Shown here: one piece after another, positions 1-9,119 of the stretch
Position numbering within the stretch: the stretch's first letter is position 1
Layout of the letters: the number at the start of each line of letters is the position of its first letter
NCBI GenBank assembly: GCA_023411115.1
Contig: JAEYPF010000018.1
Location: 248,001-312,000, forward strand
Length of the DNA: 64,000 nt
DNA from: Methanobacteriota archaeon
Lineage (GTDB): Archaea; Methanobacteriota; Methanobacteria; Methanobacteriales; Methanobacteriaceae
Reading direction: 5' to 3'
Translations under genes and position numbers: made by a program
Notes under the pieces: generated by a model
What the model saw: the letters and a program-made list of their open reading frames with translations, nothing else
What the model was told of the DNA's origin: nothing
The model's database searches: none

Positions 1-2
1 GC

Positions 3-830
3 GCGGGAGATCCAAGAAGAGTTGGAGTTCCAAATTTAAATGGGTTTAGGGCTACAATACTGGATTTGATTGATAGAAATTATCTATTTTTAAAAAACAG
101 ATCTTATAATCGATTTTACAATTCAGAGTCGTTATTATTGGAAATTAATCCCAACAAGGACCTTTCTTCCCTATGGAAATTTGAAGTAATGGTTTTAGAC
201 TTCTTGAGAGAATATGAACAGGAAGGAATCATATCAATGGATTTACTCTCAGAAAGCATGAAACGTCTTACTAATGGTCAATTTGACCGTTCTGAATATA
301 GAAATTTAATATATGAATATGAAAGAAATTTATATGCCTATGAAGACTGGAAAAATGAAGTTAAAAGAACTTTAGTAGAAGGGCATTTTAACGAGGCATT
401 TTATAGCAATGGATACAACTATTTAAAAATTTTTGGAGTTTTAGGGACAATAACAGCTTGGGCTTTGATGTTTTATTCGTTTCCCTCCAGGTTATTTTCA
501 GGAATATTTATGTTATGTGCCTTGACTTTATTGATATCATCTTTTATATCCCTTTTCCTGCCCCAGAAAATTGTTGGACACTGGACGCCTTATGGTCGAG
601 AATATTATGAAAGATGGATGAATTTTAAGAGATATATAGAAGATTTTAGTTTAATAAAGGACTGCTCTCCAGAATATGTAAAAATTTGGAATAAATATCT
701 GGTATACGCCACCGCTTTAGGGGCTGCTAAAGGCGTTAAAAAAATTATTGGATTATCACTTCCAGAGGATGAACTCTTAAAATCTGATGTATATATGTTT
801 CATAATTATGAATACAAAAATTCGGACTAA
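3..830 (+). CDS. DUF2207-family membrane protein, C-terminal part (5' truncated)
   Basis: The frame is open from the first bases of the window, so the start lies upstream; the TTG at 66 is internal. The opening residues (VGVPNLNGFRATILDLIDRN) match the DUF2207 region that introduces its cytoplasmic winged-helix-like part. The end matches the family signature: FKRYIEDFSLIKDC, then WNKYLVYATALGAAKGVKK. Two adjacent hydrophobic segments lie near residues 140-190 of the visible part. DUF2207 proteins are predicted secreted or membrane proteins with no established function. Family assignment is from remembered consensus. Confidence 0.75.
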   Translation, partial: AGDPRRVGVPNLNGFRATILDLIDRNYLFLKNRSYNRFYNSESLLLEINPNKDLSSLWKFEVMVLDFLREYEQEGIISMDLLSESMKRLTNGQFDRSEYRNLIYEYERNLYAYEDWKNEVKRTLVEGHFNEAFYSNGYNYLKIFGVLGTITAWALMFYSFPSRLFSGIFMLCALTLLISSFISLFLPQKIVGHWTPYGREYYERWMNFKRYIEDFSLIKDCSPEYVKIWNKYLVYATALGAAKGVKKIIGLSLPEDELLKSDVYMFHNYEYKNSD

Positions 831-907
831 TACAATAGGCTGATCTAAACAAGATTTAATTTCACTATATCATAAACTCGGATTATTTAACTTCATTTTA
901 AACTAAA

Positions 908-940
908 TTTTTAAATAACATCTCACCTTACTACATTATA
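908..940 (+). promoter_or_regulatory. TATA-type promoter of cfbB, probably leaderless
   Basis: A TTTAAATAA box at about 910-918 lies roughly 25 bases before the ATG at 940, and no SD-like purine stretch precedes that ATG. This spacing puts the transcription start at or very near the start codon. Inference from archaeal promoter rules. Confidence 0.45.
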
Positions 941-2283
941 TGAGAATAGTCTTAGCAGGAACAGGAAGTGCAGTAGGGAAAACAACCATTTCAACAGGCA
1001 TAATGAAAGCACTGTCAGAAGAATACAGGGTACAGCCATTTAAAGTGGGTCCGGACTATATAGATCCATCTTATCACACGCTTGCAACAGGAAATAGTTC
1101 AAGGAACCTTGATTCATTTTTCATGTCTGACGGGCAAATAAGAACCTCATTTGAGCGAGGTTTAGATACATCTAAAGCTGATTTTGGGATAATTGAAGGC
1201 GTAAGAGGGCTTTATGAGGGAATAAGTCCTATTGAAGATGTTGGAAACACGGCGTCTATCGCAAAAGCACTTAATGCACCTGTGATACTTATTTTAAATT
1301 CAAGGAGCCTTGTAAAAAGCGCTGCGGCAATTGTAATTGGGTTTAAGACACTCGATCCAACCATCCGGATTGAGGGAGTGATCCTGAATCAAGTAAAAAA
1401 TAAAAGACACTACCTTAAAACCAAGGAAGCGGTTGAAACATTGGCAAAAGTTGATGTAATTGGTGGAATTCAAAGAGATGATGCAATAAAAGTTGAACAG
1501 AGGCACCTTGGACTTGTACCTGCAGTGGAACGTGAAAACTTACTGGGTTATATTGAAAAATGGGGAGAGATTATCAGGGAAAATATAGATATAGATGCCC
1601 TTATTTCTATAATGAAGAACTCTGGAAAGCTTCCAGAGGGAAGAGAAGATACATGGCACGAGGAAAATAAGAAAAAAGTTAAAATCGGAGTTGCCATGGA
1701 TGAAGTGTTTAACTTTTATTATACTGAAAATTTAGAGGCACTGGAAGCTAACAATGCACAAATAGTTCAGTTTAGCCCATTACATGATGAAGAAGTCCCT
1801 GACGTTGATGGAATTTATTTTGGAGGAGGTTATCCTGAAATTTTTGCAAAGGAGCTGGAACAGAATAAATCAATGAGAAAGTCTGTACTTAAATTCCACG
1901 ACGATGGAAATCCGATTTACGCCGAATGCGGGGGTCTTATGTACCTTACAAACTCCATCAACGGCAAAAAAATGTGTAATATTTTTAATTACGACTCAGT
2001 AATGACAAAAAAAGTCCAGGGTTTAAGTTATGTAATTTCTGAGGCTAAAAAAGATAATATAATAACAAAAAAAGGCGATATATTTAGAGGTCATGAATTC
2101 CACTACTCCAAGGTTCTTGTAAATGGCAGGCCTGAATATGCATTTAACATACTCAGAGGGAAAGGGATTGATGGCTCTTTAGATGGGTTGATGAGTAAAA
2201 ACACAGTTGCAAGTTATATACATACACATGTTGCAGCATGTCCGCAGTTTGCTTCTAACTTTACTCAAAATGCTGGAAGTTAA
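940..2283 (+). CDS. cfbB: Ni-sirohydrochlorin a,c-diamide synthase (CfbB/CbiA family)
   Basis: 447 aa, full length for the family. The N-terminal dethiobiotin-synthase-like ATPase domain starts with the P-loop [10 protein letters not shown] and continues with [13 protein letters not shown], typical of cobyrinate or sirohydrochlorin a,c-diamide synthases. The C-terminal class I amidotransferase domain has the nucleophile in [11 protein letters not shown] and a late His in GHEFHYS. The enzyme amidates the a and c side chains using glutamine and ATP. In methanogens the CfbB form acts on Ni-sirohydrochlorin in coenzyme F430 synthesis; the near-identical CbiA acts on cobyrinate. Sequence alone does not separate them. 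It is a single gene between unrelated neighbours. Confidence 0.88.
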   Translation: MRIVLAGTGSAVGKTTISTGIMKALSEEYRVQPFKVGPDYIDPSYHTLATGNSSRNLDSFFMSDGQIRTSFERGLDTSKADFGIIEGVRGLYEGISPIEDVGNTASIAKALNAPVILILNSRSLVKSAAAIVIGFKTLDPTIRIEGVILNQVKNKRHYLKTKEAVETLAKVDVIGGIQRDDAIKVEQRHLGLVPAVERENLLGYIEKWGEIIRENIDIDALISIMKNSGKLPEGREDTWHEENKKKVKIGVAMDEVFNFYYTENLEALEANNAQIVQFSPLHDEEVPDVDGIYFGGGYPEIFAKELEQNKSMRKSVLKFHDDGNPIYAECGGLMYLTNSINGKKMCNIFNYDSVMTKKVQGLSYVISEAKKDNIITKKGDIFRGHEFHYSKVLVNGRPEYAFNILRGKGIDGSLDGLMSKNTVASYIHTHVAACPQFASNFTQNAGS

Positions 2284-2393
2284 TTAATTTAAACATTATC
2301 TTTTTATAGAAGGTAAATAAAGAAAATGTATAATTTCATAAAATTTATATCGATTATTTTGTTAACAATCTAAAAAATTAAAGCGGAAAAATC

Positions 2394-3548
2394 ATGAAAG
2401 TAAAAAACATAGACATATTTTCACCATATATCTTTGTTGTGGTTGTACTTTTATACGTAGGACTTGCAGTTGGCGCTTATCAGTACCATATAAGGGGTTT
2501 GAACTATGTATCTGCTGAAACGTTCTTTGTAGTATTTTTTGGAACATTATTCTTCATTATAGGTGCCCTTACTCCTAAGATAATTGGTAAATATGATTTA
2601 ATGCCAAAATTGAATCCGGGCAATATTTCAATGGACAAAATTAAAAGTAAATTGCAGAATTCTAGGCTTAACTATCTTTTAAGTGAAAAGGTTGTACTTG
2701 CAGCGGTTTTAATTGGTATTTTGGCGGGACTTTTAAATATATATTTACTTGGCGGAATTCCGTTATTCAGTGGTTATCTTAAAGCAAAAGCAACTACAGA
2801 TTTATGGAGAATTTCATACATCATATTTTTACCTGCAATAAACATATTGATGGCAAAGTACCATAGAAGATGGTATTATCTCTTATTTTTAGTGGGATTG
2901 GCACTATTTGCATCCACTGGTTACAGGACCACCACAATGGCCATATTAATCAGCGTATTTATAACTATTTATTACACAAGGGGCTTGAAATTCAAGCATT
3001 TCTTAATATTTGTCGTAATTGCAGCAATTATTGGAATGGCAGTAGGATATATAGCAGTTATGTCCATCGAATGGCAGAAATGGGCTTTAAATCCAATTCA
3101 GCTGATTTTCTACAGGGCAGGATTTACTTTGATGGTCCTTGATAAAATTGTCCACATGGCGGGAGCTACACATGGTGCAATGTTCTATAACACTTTCACG
3201 CCTGGCCATCCAAGGTTCATCGTGGGAGATGTGGTTCTTGGCTACCATGCGATGATAACCCCAACTATATTCGGCCCTGCGATGCTTGATTTTGGCTATA
3301 TTGCACTTGCTATTCAGATGTTTATACTGGGTCTAATTTTAAGGCTGATGCACTCAGCTCATAGGCTGGTTGATGGAACATTCACAGCACTCTACGCTGT
3401 AATTCTCGCATCTACTTTGATCTGGATTGAAACAGGGCCTACTGACTTTATAGTATGGCTCTTTTATGCCTTTGCAATCATTGCACTTTTAGTATTTGCC
3501 CGGACTGTCTGGGTAGTTTCAAAAAAGGGTTCCAAATCTGAATCATAA
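2394..3548 (+). CDS. Oligosaccharide repeat-unit polymerase-like membrane protein
   Basis: 384 aa with about ten hydrophobic segments and a longer soluble loop around residues 240-300 containing GATHGAMFYNTFTPGH. This layout resembles the archaeal putative O-antigen or exopolysaccharide polymerase family (formerly DUF70), which would join glycan repeat units outside the membrane. A short run (STGYRTTTM) with an Arg in a membrane-border position fits such polymerases. The start ATG has only a weak purine stretch before it. It is followed by a hairpin and T-rich DNA. No glycosyltransferase genes lie next to it, so the function rests on topology and family resemblance. Confidence 0.6.
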   Translation: MKVKNIDIFSPYIFVVVVLLYVGLAVGAYQYHIRGLNYVSAETFFVVFFGTLFFIIGALTPKIIGKYDLMPKLNPGNISMDKIKSKLQNSRLNYLLSEKVVLAAVLIGILAGLLNIYLLGGIPLFSGYLKAKATTDLWRISYIIFLPAINILMAKYHRRWYYLLFLVGLALFASTGYRTTTMAILISVFITIYYTRGLKFKHFLIFVVIAAIIGMAVGYIAVMSIEWQKWALNPIQLIFYRAGFTLMVLDKIVHMAGATHGAMFYNTFTPGHPRFIVGDVVLGYHAMITPTIFGPAMLDFGYIALAIQMFILGLILRLMHSAHRLVDGTFTALYAVILASTLIWIETGPTDFIVWLFYAFAIIALLVFARTVWVVSKKGSKSES

Positions 3549-3577
3549 TTTATGATTCTAATCAAATTTTTTTATTC

Positions 3578-3601
3578 CCTCGAAAACAATGTTTTCGAAG
3601 G
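3578..3601 (+). terminator. Hairpin after the membrane-protein gene
   Basis: CGAAAAC-aat-GTTTTCG forms a perfect 7-bp stem extended by CCT/AGG, 30 bases after the stop and followed by a T-rich stretch. It has the same build (A-rich left arm, 3-nt loop, T-rich right arm) as the hairpin arrays elsewhere in the window. Confidence 0.5.
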
Positions 3602-3650
3602 TTTTGCAAGCAACAAAAATTAAAATTTAATACTATCCAAACTTTTTTGT

Positions 3651-3788
3651 ATTTATGGGGCAATATTGCCCTGTTAAAACAAATTTAAGCTGCAAATCAA
3701 CGTTGAAATAGTTAATATTATATATTATGATGCTTTTTAATTAAACAGGGAAGATTATAAGATCAGAGGCGGCATCTTATAATTTTTT
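3651..3788 (+). repeat. Copy 1 of a promoter-like repeat followed by a terminator hairpin
   Basis: Positions 3651-3718 match 20317-20384 at roughly four bases in five, including ATTTATRGRGCAATATTG, ATCAACGT and AAATAG, and end at a TATA-like stretch. Downstream, ATTATAAGAT and ATCTTATAAT (3754-3763 and 3774-3783) form a perfect 10-bp stem with a 10-nt loop, followed by a T run. The T run starts 133 bases from the repeat start, as in the other copy. This looks like a promoter for a very short transcript. The strand is chosen from the TATA-to-T-run order. Confidence 0.5.
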
Positions 3789-3933
3789 AATTTTTTATTA
3801 TGCTAACTTTAGTTTGGAATTCCTAATTCTTTTTGTTTATAATTTTTTAAAGCTAAAGTCAATATAATTATTTAATAGTCCCGTTTATGCCATATTGAGT
3901 ATAATAAACTCTTATTTTTGGAATGTAAAAAAT

Positions 3934-4040
3934 TTTTAGTACCTAAAAGTATTATACAAATAAAATATAATAATAAAAGCAAGGGGCGGAACATGATCTC
4001 CAGTATTTTAGTCTAAATTAAAATAAATATTCGCCCCCCG
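3934..4040 (+). ncRNA. Putative small RNA cassette, copy A
   Basis: An upstream box (TTTTAGTACCTAAAAGTATT, from 3934) and an AT stretch ending in TAATAATAAAA precede GGGGCGGA at 3983-3990, which pairs with TTCGCCCC at 4030-4037 (one G-U). The enclosed 39 nt are unlike the other copies. A short T run follows near 4050. Box-to-stem distance is 45 nt, close to copies B and C. No protein frame fits. The predicted RNA is about 60-75 nt, if transcription starts near the GGGG. Confidence 0.5.
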
Positions 4041-4210
4041 TATCCCCTGTTTTAATAAACTTTTTAAGCTATTTTTAATGGTTATATATTAGTTAAGTGT
4101 TACTAGATAGCTATTTTATGAATTAATTGTACGTATAAAAACTTATTAATAAATACTGGGTGAGTTTCAGGGTTGAACTGGTGTATATTAATTTTTTATT
4201 ATCTTAATTT

Positions 4211-4318
4211 TTTAGTACCAAAAAGTATGATACCTTTAAATCTTAATAATAAAATCGGGGGCGGACCACTTCCAGTACTGATGATTTCCAGAATTATTCG
4301 ACTTTAATTCGCCCCTCC
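4211..4318 (+). ncRNA. Putative small RNA cassette, copy B
   Basis: It has the same plan as copy A: TTTAGTACCAAAAAGTATGA (from 4211), a TTTAAAT TATA-like box, TTAATAATAAAA, then GGGGCGGA (4258-4265) pairing with TTCGCCCC (4308-4315). The inside is different (about 42 nt); only a CCAGTA word is shared with copy A. A TCTCTTTT run follows. It lies 275 bases after copy A in the same orientation. Confidence 0.5.
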
Positions 4319-4612
4319 ACGTTATCTCTTTTGGGGCTTGTGGTTTTATTTTAAATTATATCAAAGTATAAATGAATTGTGATATTTTTGATGGAACAAA
4401 ATGTCATATTGTTTGGTTTTTTTTAATTCGTAATTTCTTGCTATTATTTGACTATCAAAAATTTTAACCATTACTTCTCAAATGCACTCTCCCTCAACCA
4501 CCTTAAAACATAAAGACATTATACATACTTGGATGGAAAAAAGCATTTTCAGATCGGTATCAGTTCACTCGGAAGCAAAAATAGAAAATACAGCATAAAG
4601 GAGATAAATAAT

Positions 4613-5005
4613 GTGAGAGTAAGTGAAGGAGTACCTTTTGGAAGGAATGCAAAGTTATATAATCCTGAAATGTTCCAGGAACATGAAAATGTTATTGTAT
4701 TTACAAGGGATGATATCAATCGAACGTACACTTCTATAATGGCAGAAATAGACTATATCAATAAAATTGATTTACATCTTGACAGAAGTGAAGAATGGAA
4801 GTTAATAGGGTACTGGCCAAAAATTATGCAAAGTGTGCACAGGATCGATATGGATATGGATTTAATGTTCAAAAAAGAACCACTACAATCTTATCTTGAT
4901 GCATACATATACAACGATATTTCGAGTTCTCAAAACAACGTTGCAGTATCACAAAAGGAAACTATTGCTACAATTGGCAGTTCTAATTTGAATCTTTTAT
5001 ATTGA
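4613..5005 (+). CDS. Hypothetical protein, paralog of the next gene
   Basis: 130 aa from the GTG at 4613, which has AAAGGAGA about 9 bases upstream. The frame also runs back to a TTG at 4529, but that site has no SD. The choice is supported by the next gene: both then begin with MR and share GR...LY.P..F followed by a VF...D pattern. I recognise no domain. The region to about residue 85 is the conserved half; the tail is Ser/Asn-rich. It is first in a tight run with 5020 and the DNA polymerase gene (gaps of 14 and 27 bases), so co-transcription is likely. The function is unknown. Confidence 0.65.
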   Translation: MRVSEGVPFGRNAKLYNPEMFQEHENVIVFTRDDINRTYTSIMAEIDYINKIDLHLDRSEEWKLIGYWPKIMQSVHRIDMDMDLMFKKEPLQSYLDAYIYNDISSSQNNVAVSQKETIATIGSSNLNLLY

Positions 5006-5019
5006 AAGGTTTGATAAGA

Positions 5020-5523
5020 ATGCGCCACACCTATGGTATTGTGGATGGGAGAAAAATATTATTGTATAAACCGCAGTTATTCCTGAAAGATAAAGATTTA
5101 CTGGTATTTTCCAGTAAGGACTTCCAAAAATGGCACAATGATATTAAGGAGTATATAGATGGCTTATATCAAATTGATTCCGGGGAAATGGAGAAAGGAA
5201 ATTCCATCAGCATAGCAGAGCTTAATCTGGCAGTAGGTGTGCTTAATATTATCACCGAAGAGCTTGAACACTTTTTTGATTCTAAAAAAATGTCTGATTC
5301 CCCATATCATTACTTATCAACTCTGGATAGAAAATACAAGAAACGAAGATCCTCCTACACCAGTGATATGAGAAGGTGTGATATGTTAATCCCTGTGATT
5401 ACCCCGGAAATGAAATACAAAAACTTAATGGAAATAGTTTTTGAGGCTAATATGGATTTTTCACGTGCCACAAAAAAAGCCAAGAGCATTACAGATAAGC
5501 AGGATGAAAAGAAAGACCATTAA
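5020..5523 (+). CDS. Hypothetical protein, paralog of the preceding gene
   Basis: 167 aa from the ATG at 5020, preceded by AAAGGT with 9 bases of spacing. A TTG at 5002 overlapping the previous stop is less likely. The first 40 residues align with the upstream neighbour (GRKILLYKPQLF versus GRNAKLYNPEMF). The middle is helical; the C-terminus is Lys-rich and highly charged (KKAKSITDKQDEKKDH), as in proteins that contact nucleic acid or a partner. It ends 27 bases before the PolB gene. The shared operon suggests an accessory role to that polymerase, but no motif proves it. Confidence 0.65.
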   Translation: MRHTYGIVDGRKILLYKPQLFLKDKDLLVFSSKDFQKWHNDIKEYIDGLYQIDSGEMEKGNSISIAELNLAVGVLNIITEELEHFFDSKKMSDSPYHYLSTLDRKYKKRRSSYTSDMRRCDMLIPVITPEMKYKNLMEIVFEANMDFSRATKKAKSITDKQDEKKDH

Positions 5524-5550
5524 AAATTATTTAATCAAGGAAATCTTTTT

Positions 5551-7302
5551 ATGGAAACTAAAAGGTTCATATTATTGGATATTGATTATTTTACCAAGTA
5601 TGGTAAGCCTGTTATACGGTTATTTGGGAAAATTCCAGATGAAAATAAATCCATAATAGCTTTAGATAAAAACTTTTATCCTTACTTTTATGTTATACCT
5701 CGGAATTTTGAGGAGTGTATGGCTGAATTAGAGCAATTTAAATTTCTAAAAATAGAGAAAGAACATAAAAAATATTATTTAGAATTTAGGGACTTTTTGA
5801 AGGTAACCATAGAACATCCTCGGGAAATGCTTAAATTTAAGGAAGAAATAATTGACTTAAAATCTGTAAAAGATATTAGAGAATATGATATAGCATTTTC
5901 TCGCAGATATTTAATTGATAAGGGTTTATTTCCCATGTCTGAAGTAGAAGTGCAGGGAAAAATATTAAAAAGAGGCAGTCTTAATGAAACATGCATAATT
6001 GAGCTACAGAACCCACCTAAACACGTTAAATCTGATTTACATGAATTTAATATTTTAAGTTTTAAAATTGAAGTATGTAACCCACAAGATAGGCCAAATG
6101 TAAGAGAAGACCCAATTATCATGATTAGCTTCTCCAGTAACCGTGGATTTCAAAAGGTATTCTCCACCGAAAAATCATTACATAATTTTGTAGAAACAGT
6201 CCCCACAGAAAGGGAATTAATAAAGAGATTTGTTGAGACTATTAAATCTGAAAATCCAGATATAATCACAGGTTATAACTCAGATAAATTTGATTTCCCT
6301 TATATTAAAGGTAGGGCTGATTTGCTGGGAGTATCACTTAATTTTGGAGTTGATGGATCCAAGCTACAATTTATAACAGTTCCTAAAAAATCAGCGATGA
6401 TTAAAGGACGTGCTCATGTTGATTTATACCGTATTGTTCGACGACATATCCAATTAAACAGCCATACAATCCAAAATGTTTATCAGGAGCTTTTTGGAGA
6501 GGATAAAATAGATATTCCTGCGCCGGAAATTTATAATGCTTGGAATGATGGCGGTGAAAAAAGAGAGAAACTTTTCAGATATTCCCTTGAAGATGCAATT
6601 GCAGTTACAAAAATCGGAGAGAGAATACTGCCCATGAGCATAGAACTTGCACGAATTGTGGGACAATCCTTATTTGAAATTGTCAGAAGAGGAACAGGAA
6701 CTCAAGTGAAGTGGTATTTAATCCGTAAATCCTACGAATTTGGTATTATTCTCCCAAATGAACCTGGAAAATTTGAAAGAAACGTTGTGGGGGGATATGT
6801 AGAAGAACCAGTACAGGGCTTACACGAAAATATTTTTTACTTTGATTTTAGAAGTCTTTACCCCAGCATAATAATAGCTAAAAATATTTCACCAGAAACC
6901 CTCACTGAGAATGGTGATAAAGAAACATGTCATATTGCACCAGAATTTGGATATAAATTCGAAAAAGAGCCCAAAGGCTTTATTCCCACAATTACATCTC
7001 AACTTTTAAACGAACGGATAAGAATTAAGTCTATGATGAAGAAATCTGAGGATCCTGAGGAAAAACAAATTTTAAACTTCAGACAAGAAGCAATAAAAAC
7101 ACTAATCTCCACAATCTACGGGCTTTATAATCATCCACAATATCGTTGGTATTGTATAGAAGCTTCAGAGGCTATTACCGCATGGGGGAGGGATTTTTTG
7201 AAAAAATCCATGGAAAACGCCGAAAGAAGTGGGTTCAAAGTAGTGTATGCAGATACTGATGGATTCTTTGTTACATTAGAAAATGAAGATATTGATAAAT
7301 AA
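5551..7302 (+). CDS. polB: Family B DNA polymerase, large chain (divergent, Exo I changed)
   Basis: 583 aa. Order: N-terminal domain, 3'-5' exonuclease domain (about 165-375), polymerase motifs A ([11 protein letters not shown]), B ([14 protein letters not shown]) and C (YADTDG). The chain stops 14 residues after motif C, as in the large chain of the naturally split PolB of Methanothermobacter; no small chain is in the window. Exo II ([10 protein letters not shown]) and Exo III (YSLED) look intact, but Exo I reads FKIEV where FDIE(T/V) is expected, so the metal-binding Asp is Lys (residue 172). Motif B has Ser where Asn is near-invariant. This suggests weak or absent proofreading and a paralog rather than the housekeeping enzyme. 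SD: AAGGAAATC. Confidence 0.88.
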   Translation: METKRFILLDIDYFTKYGKPVIRLFGKIPDENKSIIALDKNFYPYFYVIPRNFEECMAELEQFKFLKIEKEHKKYYLEFRDFLKVTIEHPREMLKFKEEIIDLKSVKDIREYDIAFSRRYLIDKGLFPMSEVEVQGKILKRGSLNETCIIELQNPPKHVKSDLHEFNILSFKIEVCNPQDRPNVREDPIIMISFSSNRGFQKVFSTEKSLHNFVETVPTERELIKRFVETIKSENPDIITGYNSDKFDFPYIKGRADLLGVSLNFGVDGSKLQFITVPKKSAMIKGRAHVDLYRIVRRHIQLNSHTIQNVYQELFGEDKIDIPAPEIYNAWNDGGEKREKLFRYSLEDAIAVTKIGERILPMSIELARIVGQSLFEIVRRGTGTQVKWYLIRKSYEFGIILPNEPGKFERNVVGGYVEEPVQGLHENIFYFDFRSLYPSIIIAKNISPETLTENGDKETCHIAPEFGYKFEKEPKGFIPTITSQLLNERIRIKSMMKKSEDPEEKQILNFRQEAIKTLISTIYGLYNHPQYRWYCIEASEAITAWGRDFLKKSMENAERSGFKVVYADTDGFFVTLENEDIDK

Positions 7303-7385
7303 CATGTTAACTGAAAACTAAAAATAATACATTTATGTTGGGTTGTTTATACCAATAAACCGATTTATGAACTAATATTCCTTTT

Positions 7386-9119
7386 TTATTGTACTCTAAC
7401 AAATTGCTTTTGTATATCCCTACTTACAAATGGATAATTAGCTAAAATAATAATGCCTTTATCTTCATTAGTTCTTTGAAGCCTTCCAATTTGTTGAAGA
7501 GTTTTAAGTCTATACTCCTCTTTATCAATATTAAGCGCCCCTTTTTCTTTCAAACCTTCCCATATTCTAACTATTTTACTCGAAATCTTCCTATCACTTC
7601 TAGGATAATATTTATCTTTTTCTACATCTGGAGCATAAGGTGCCCTACCTATTATAACAAGTTCCAACTGTTCACCTGGAAAATCTAATCCTTCGTGTAA
7701 ACTACTTCCTATTAATACACCGCCAGTCTTTATAAACTCTTTTTTAATTTTTTGCTTTGATTCTGTTGTATTGCCTTGATCATGGTAATTATATATCTTC
7801 CCCTGGTATCCTGATTCCTTTAAAGCTTTCTCCATATGATTACACTGCCATTTAGCGTTAAAATGGATCATTGTATTTAGATCTTTTTCAATGATTATTT
7901 TTATCATTTTGCCATAAGCTTTTTTAAAATCAACGTATTCAATGCTATTTCTATAAATTATCCAATCTAAATGATGGGGCGCATATTTTTTAATCTTATC
8001 TTGGGAAAAATAATATTGATTAGGTGTTTTATAGATGATATCCATTTCCATGCCATTAATGATTTTAAGCAATTCCAGGCGCCTTAAATCATTAAATTGT
8101 GGATAATGTATAGTTCCTGACATCATTAAATGTTTTTCTGCGGCTGGAGAAAATAATTTAGTGGCAAGATCTGTATAATCTTGAGGTATTAATCTTATGC
8201 AAGATTCCCGATTGTCTTTATTTATTACTTCATAAGGTTCTGCCTTCATATACCTAAATAATATAGTTCCATTTACTTTGGATCTAAGCCCATCAATATC
8301 CCTTAAAATTCTTAACTTTTCTTTAATGGAAATTCCAAAAGCATTATGATCTATTATGTTTATTGTTTCAAACCATTTTGTTAAATCATTTTTTAATTCC
8401 GTTGCCGATTTATCCTTGAAATTTGAATAAAAATAGGAATATAAATCATTTGATATTTCATCATTTAAATATGAATCATCCATTACATAATCATTCAAAT
8501 ATAATTGATAAGCTAAATCCCGATTCATAAGCTGTGTAGTCTTATCCTTGTTATATTCAATCCCTGTTATATTCCTTAATATATCTTGAAATTTATGGGC
8601 TTCATCCCATATGATAAGCGGGCTGTACCATGACCTGGAATTAGTATTTTTAAGGTTTATTAATGCTAACATCATATGATAATTTGTAACAACTACTTTA
8701 TACTCCATGAAAGTGTTTATACGCCGACTATACTCACAATTGTTATCATTATCCATGCTATAATGGTATTTGCAGGGTTCTTGATCATTGGTACACGCCT
8801 CAGCTGTTAAACCTGTTATACCTTCATTTAAAGCGTCCATGCACTTATATTCATTTTTACCTGCTAATAATAAGACATCCTTTAAATGTCCAAAATCCCT
8901 TTCATATTGTTTCATTAGATCCTTTGTTGGGGTTACAATAAAAACAGTTCCATATTCGGGATGATTTAAACCAATATGCATTGCTATTAAACTTTTTCCT
9001 GAACCTGTTGGCATTTCAGCAATGACATTTCGTTCATAATTCTTATTATAAAAGTCTAGAAAATGTCTTTGGTTATCCCTAAAATCAGAACCATAAACTT
9101 CCTGTGCAACATTCCGCAT
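7386..9119 (-). CDS. XPD/DinG-like Fe-S superfamily 2 DNA helicase
   Basis: 577 aa from the ATG at 9119, which has AAAGGAGGTG just upstream; a longer start at 9140 would translate that SD. Walker A is MPTGSGKS (36-43) and the Walker B box is WDEAHK (171-176). Four cysteines at about 93, 109, 116 and 128 lie between them, the spacing of the 4Fe-4S domain of XPD/DinG helicases. The C-terminal motor has SSLHEGLDFPG and QQIGRLQRT (motif VI). Family members unwind DNA 5' to 3'. It is convergent with PolB and next to Gabija, so it may belong to the defence island rather than to housekeeping repair. Confidence 0.85.
   Translation of the reverse strand: MRNVAQEVYGSDFRDNQRHFLDFYNKNYERNVIAEMPTGSGKSLIAMHIGLNHPEYGTVFIVTPTKDLMKQYERDFGHLKDVLLLAGKNEYKCMDALNEGITGLTAEACTNDQEPCKYHYSMDNDNNCEYSRRINTFMEYKVVVTNYHMMLALINLKNTNSRSWYSPLIIWDEAHKFQDILRNITGIEYNKDKTTQLMNRDLAYQLYLNDYVMDDSYLNDEISNDLYSYFYSNFKDKSATELKNDLTKWFETINIIDHNAFGISIKEKLRILRDIDGLRSKVNGTILFRYMKAEPYEVINKDNRESCIRLIPQDYTDLATKLFSPAAEKHLMMSGTIHYPQFNDLRRLELLKIINGMEMDIIYKTPNQYYFSQDKIKKYAPHHLDWIIYRNSIEYVDFKKAYGKMIKIIIEKDLNTMIHFNAKWQCNHMEKALKESGYQGKIYNYHDQGNTTESKQKIKKEFIKTGGVLIGSSLHEGLDFPGEQLELVIIGRAPYAPDVEKDKYYPRSDRKISSKIVRIWEGLKEKGALNIDKEEYRLKTLQQIGRLQRTNEDKGIIILANYPFVSRDIQKQFVRVQ

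Larger units (their letters stand above)
3602..4612. other. Gene-free region holding putative small-RNA cassettes
   Basis: About 1 kb without a convincing protein frame. It contains the 68-bp promoter-like repeat (3651-3718) with its terminator hairpin, and two copies of the GGGGCGGA cassette described separately. The remainder is very AT-rich. Confidence 0.7.

Noticed and set aside
2870..3142. 90-aa frame inside the membrane-protein gene
   Set aside because: A shadow in another frame of a gene with clear membrane-protein coding; no SD.
4258..4315. C/D-box guide RNA in cassette copy B (CTGATGA word)
   Set aside because: The word is absent from copies A and C and there is no matching D box near the closing stem.
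4529..4612. TTG start of the first small gene at 4529
   Set aside because: No SD there, while GTG 4613 has AAAGGAGA and restores the N-terminal match with the tandem paralog.
7303..7385. PolB small chain directly after the large chain
   Set aside because: Only 83 bases lie before the convergent helicase gene; no frame continues the polymerase.
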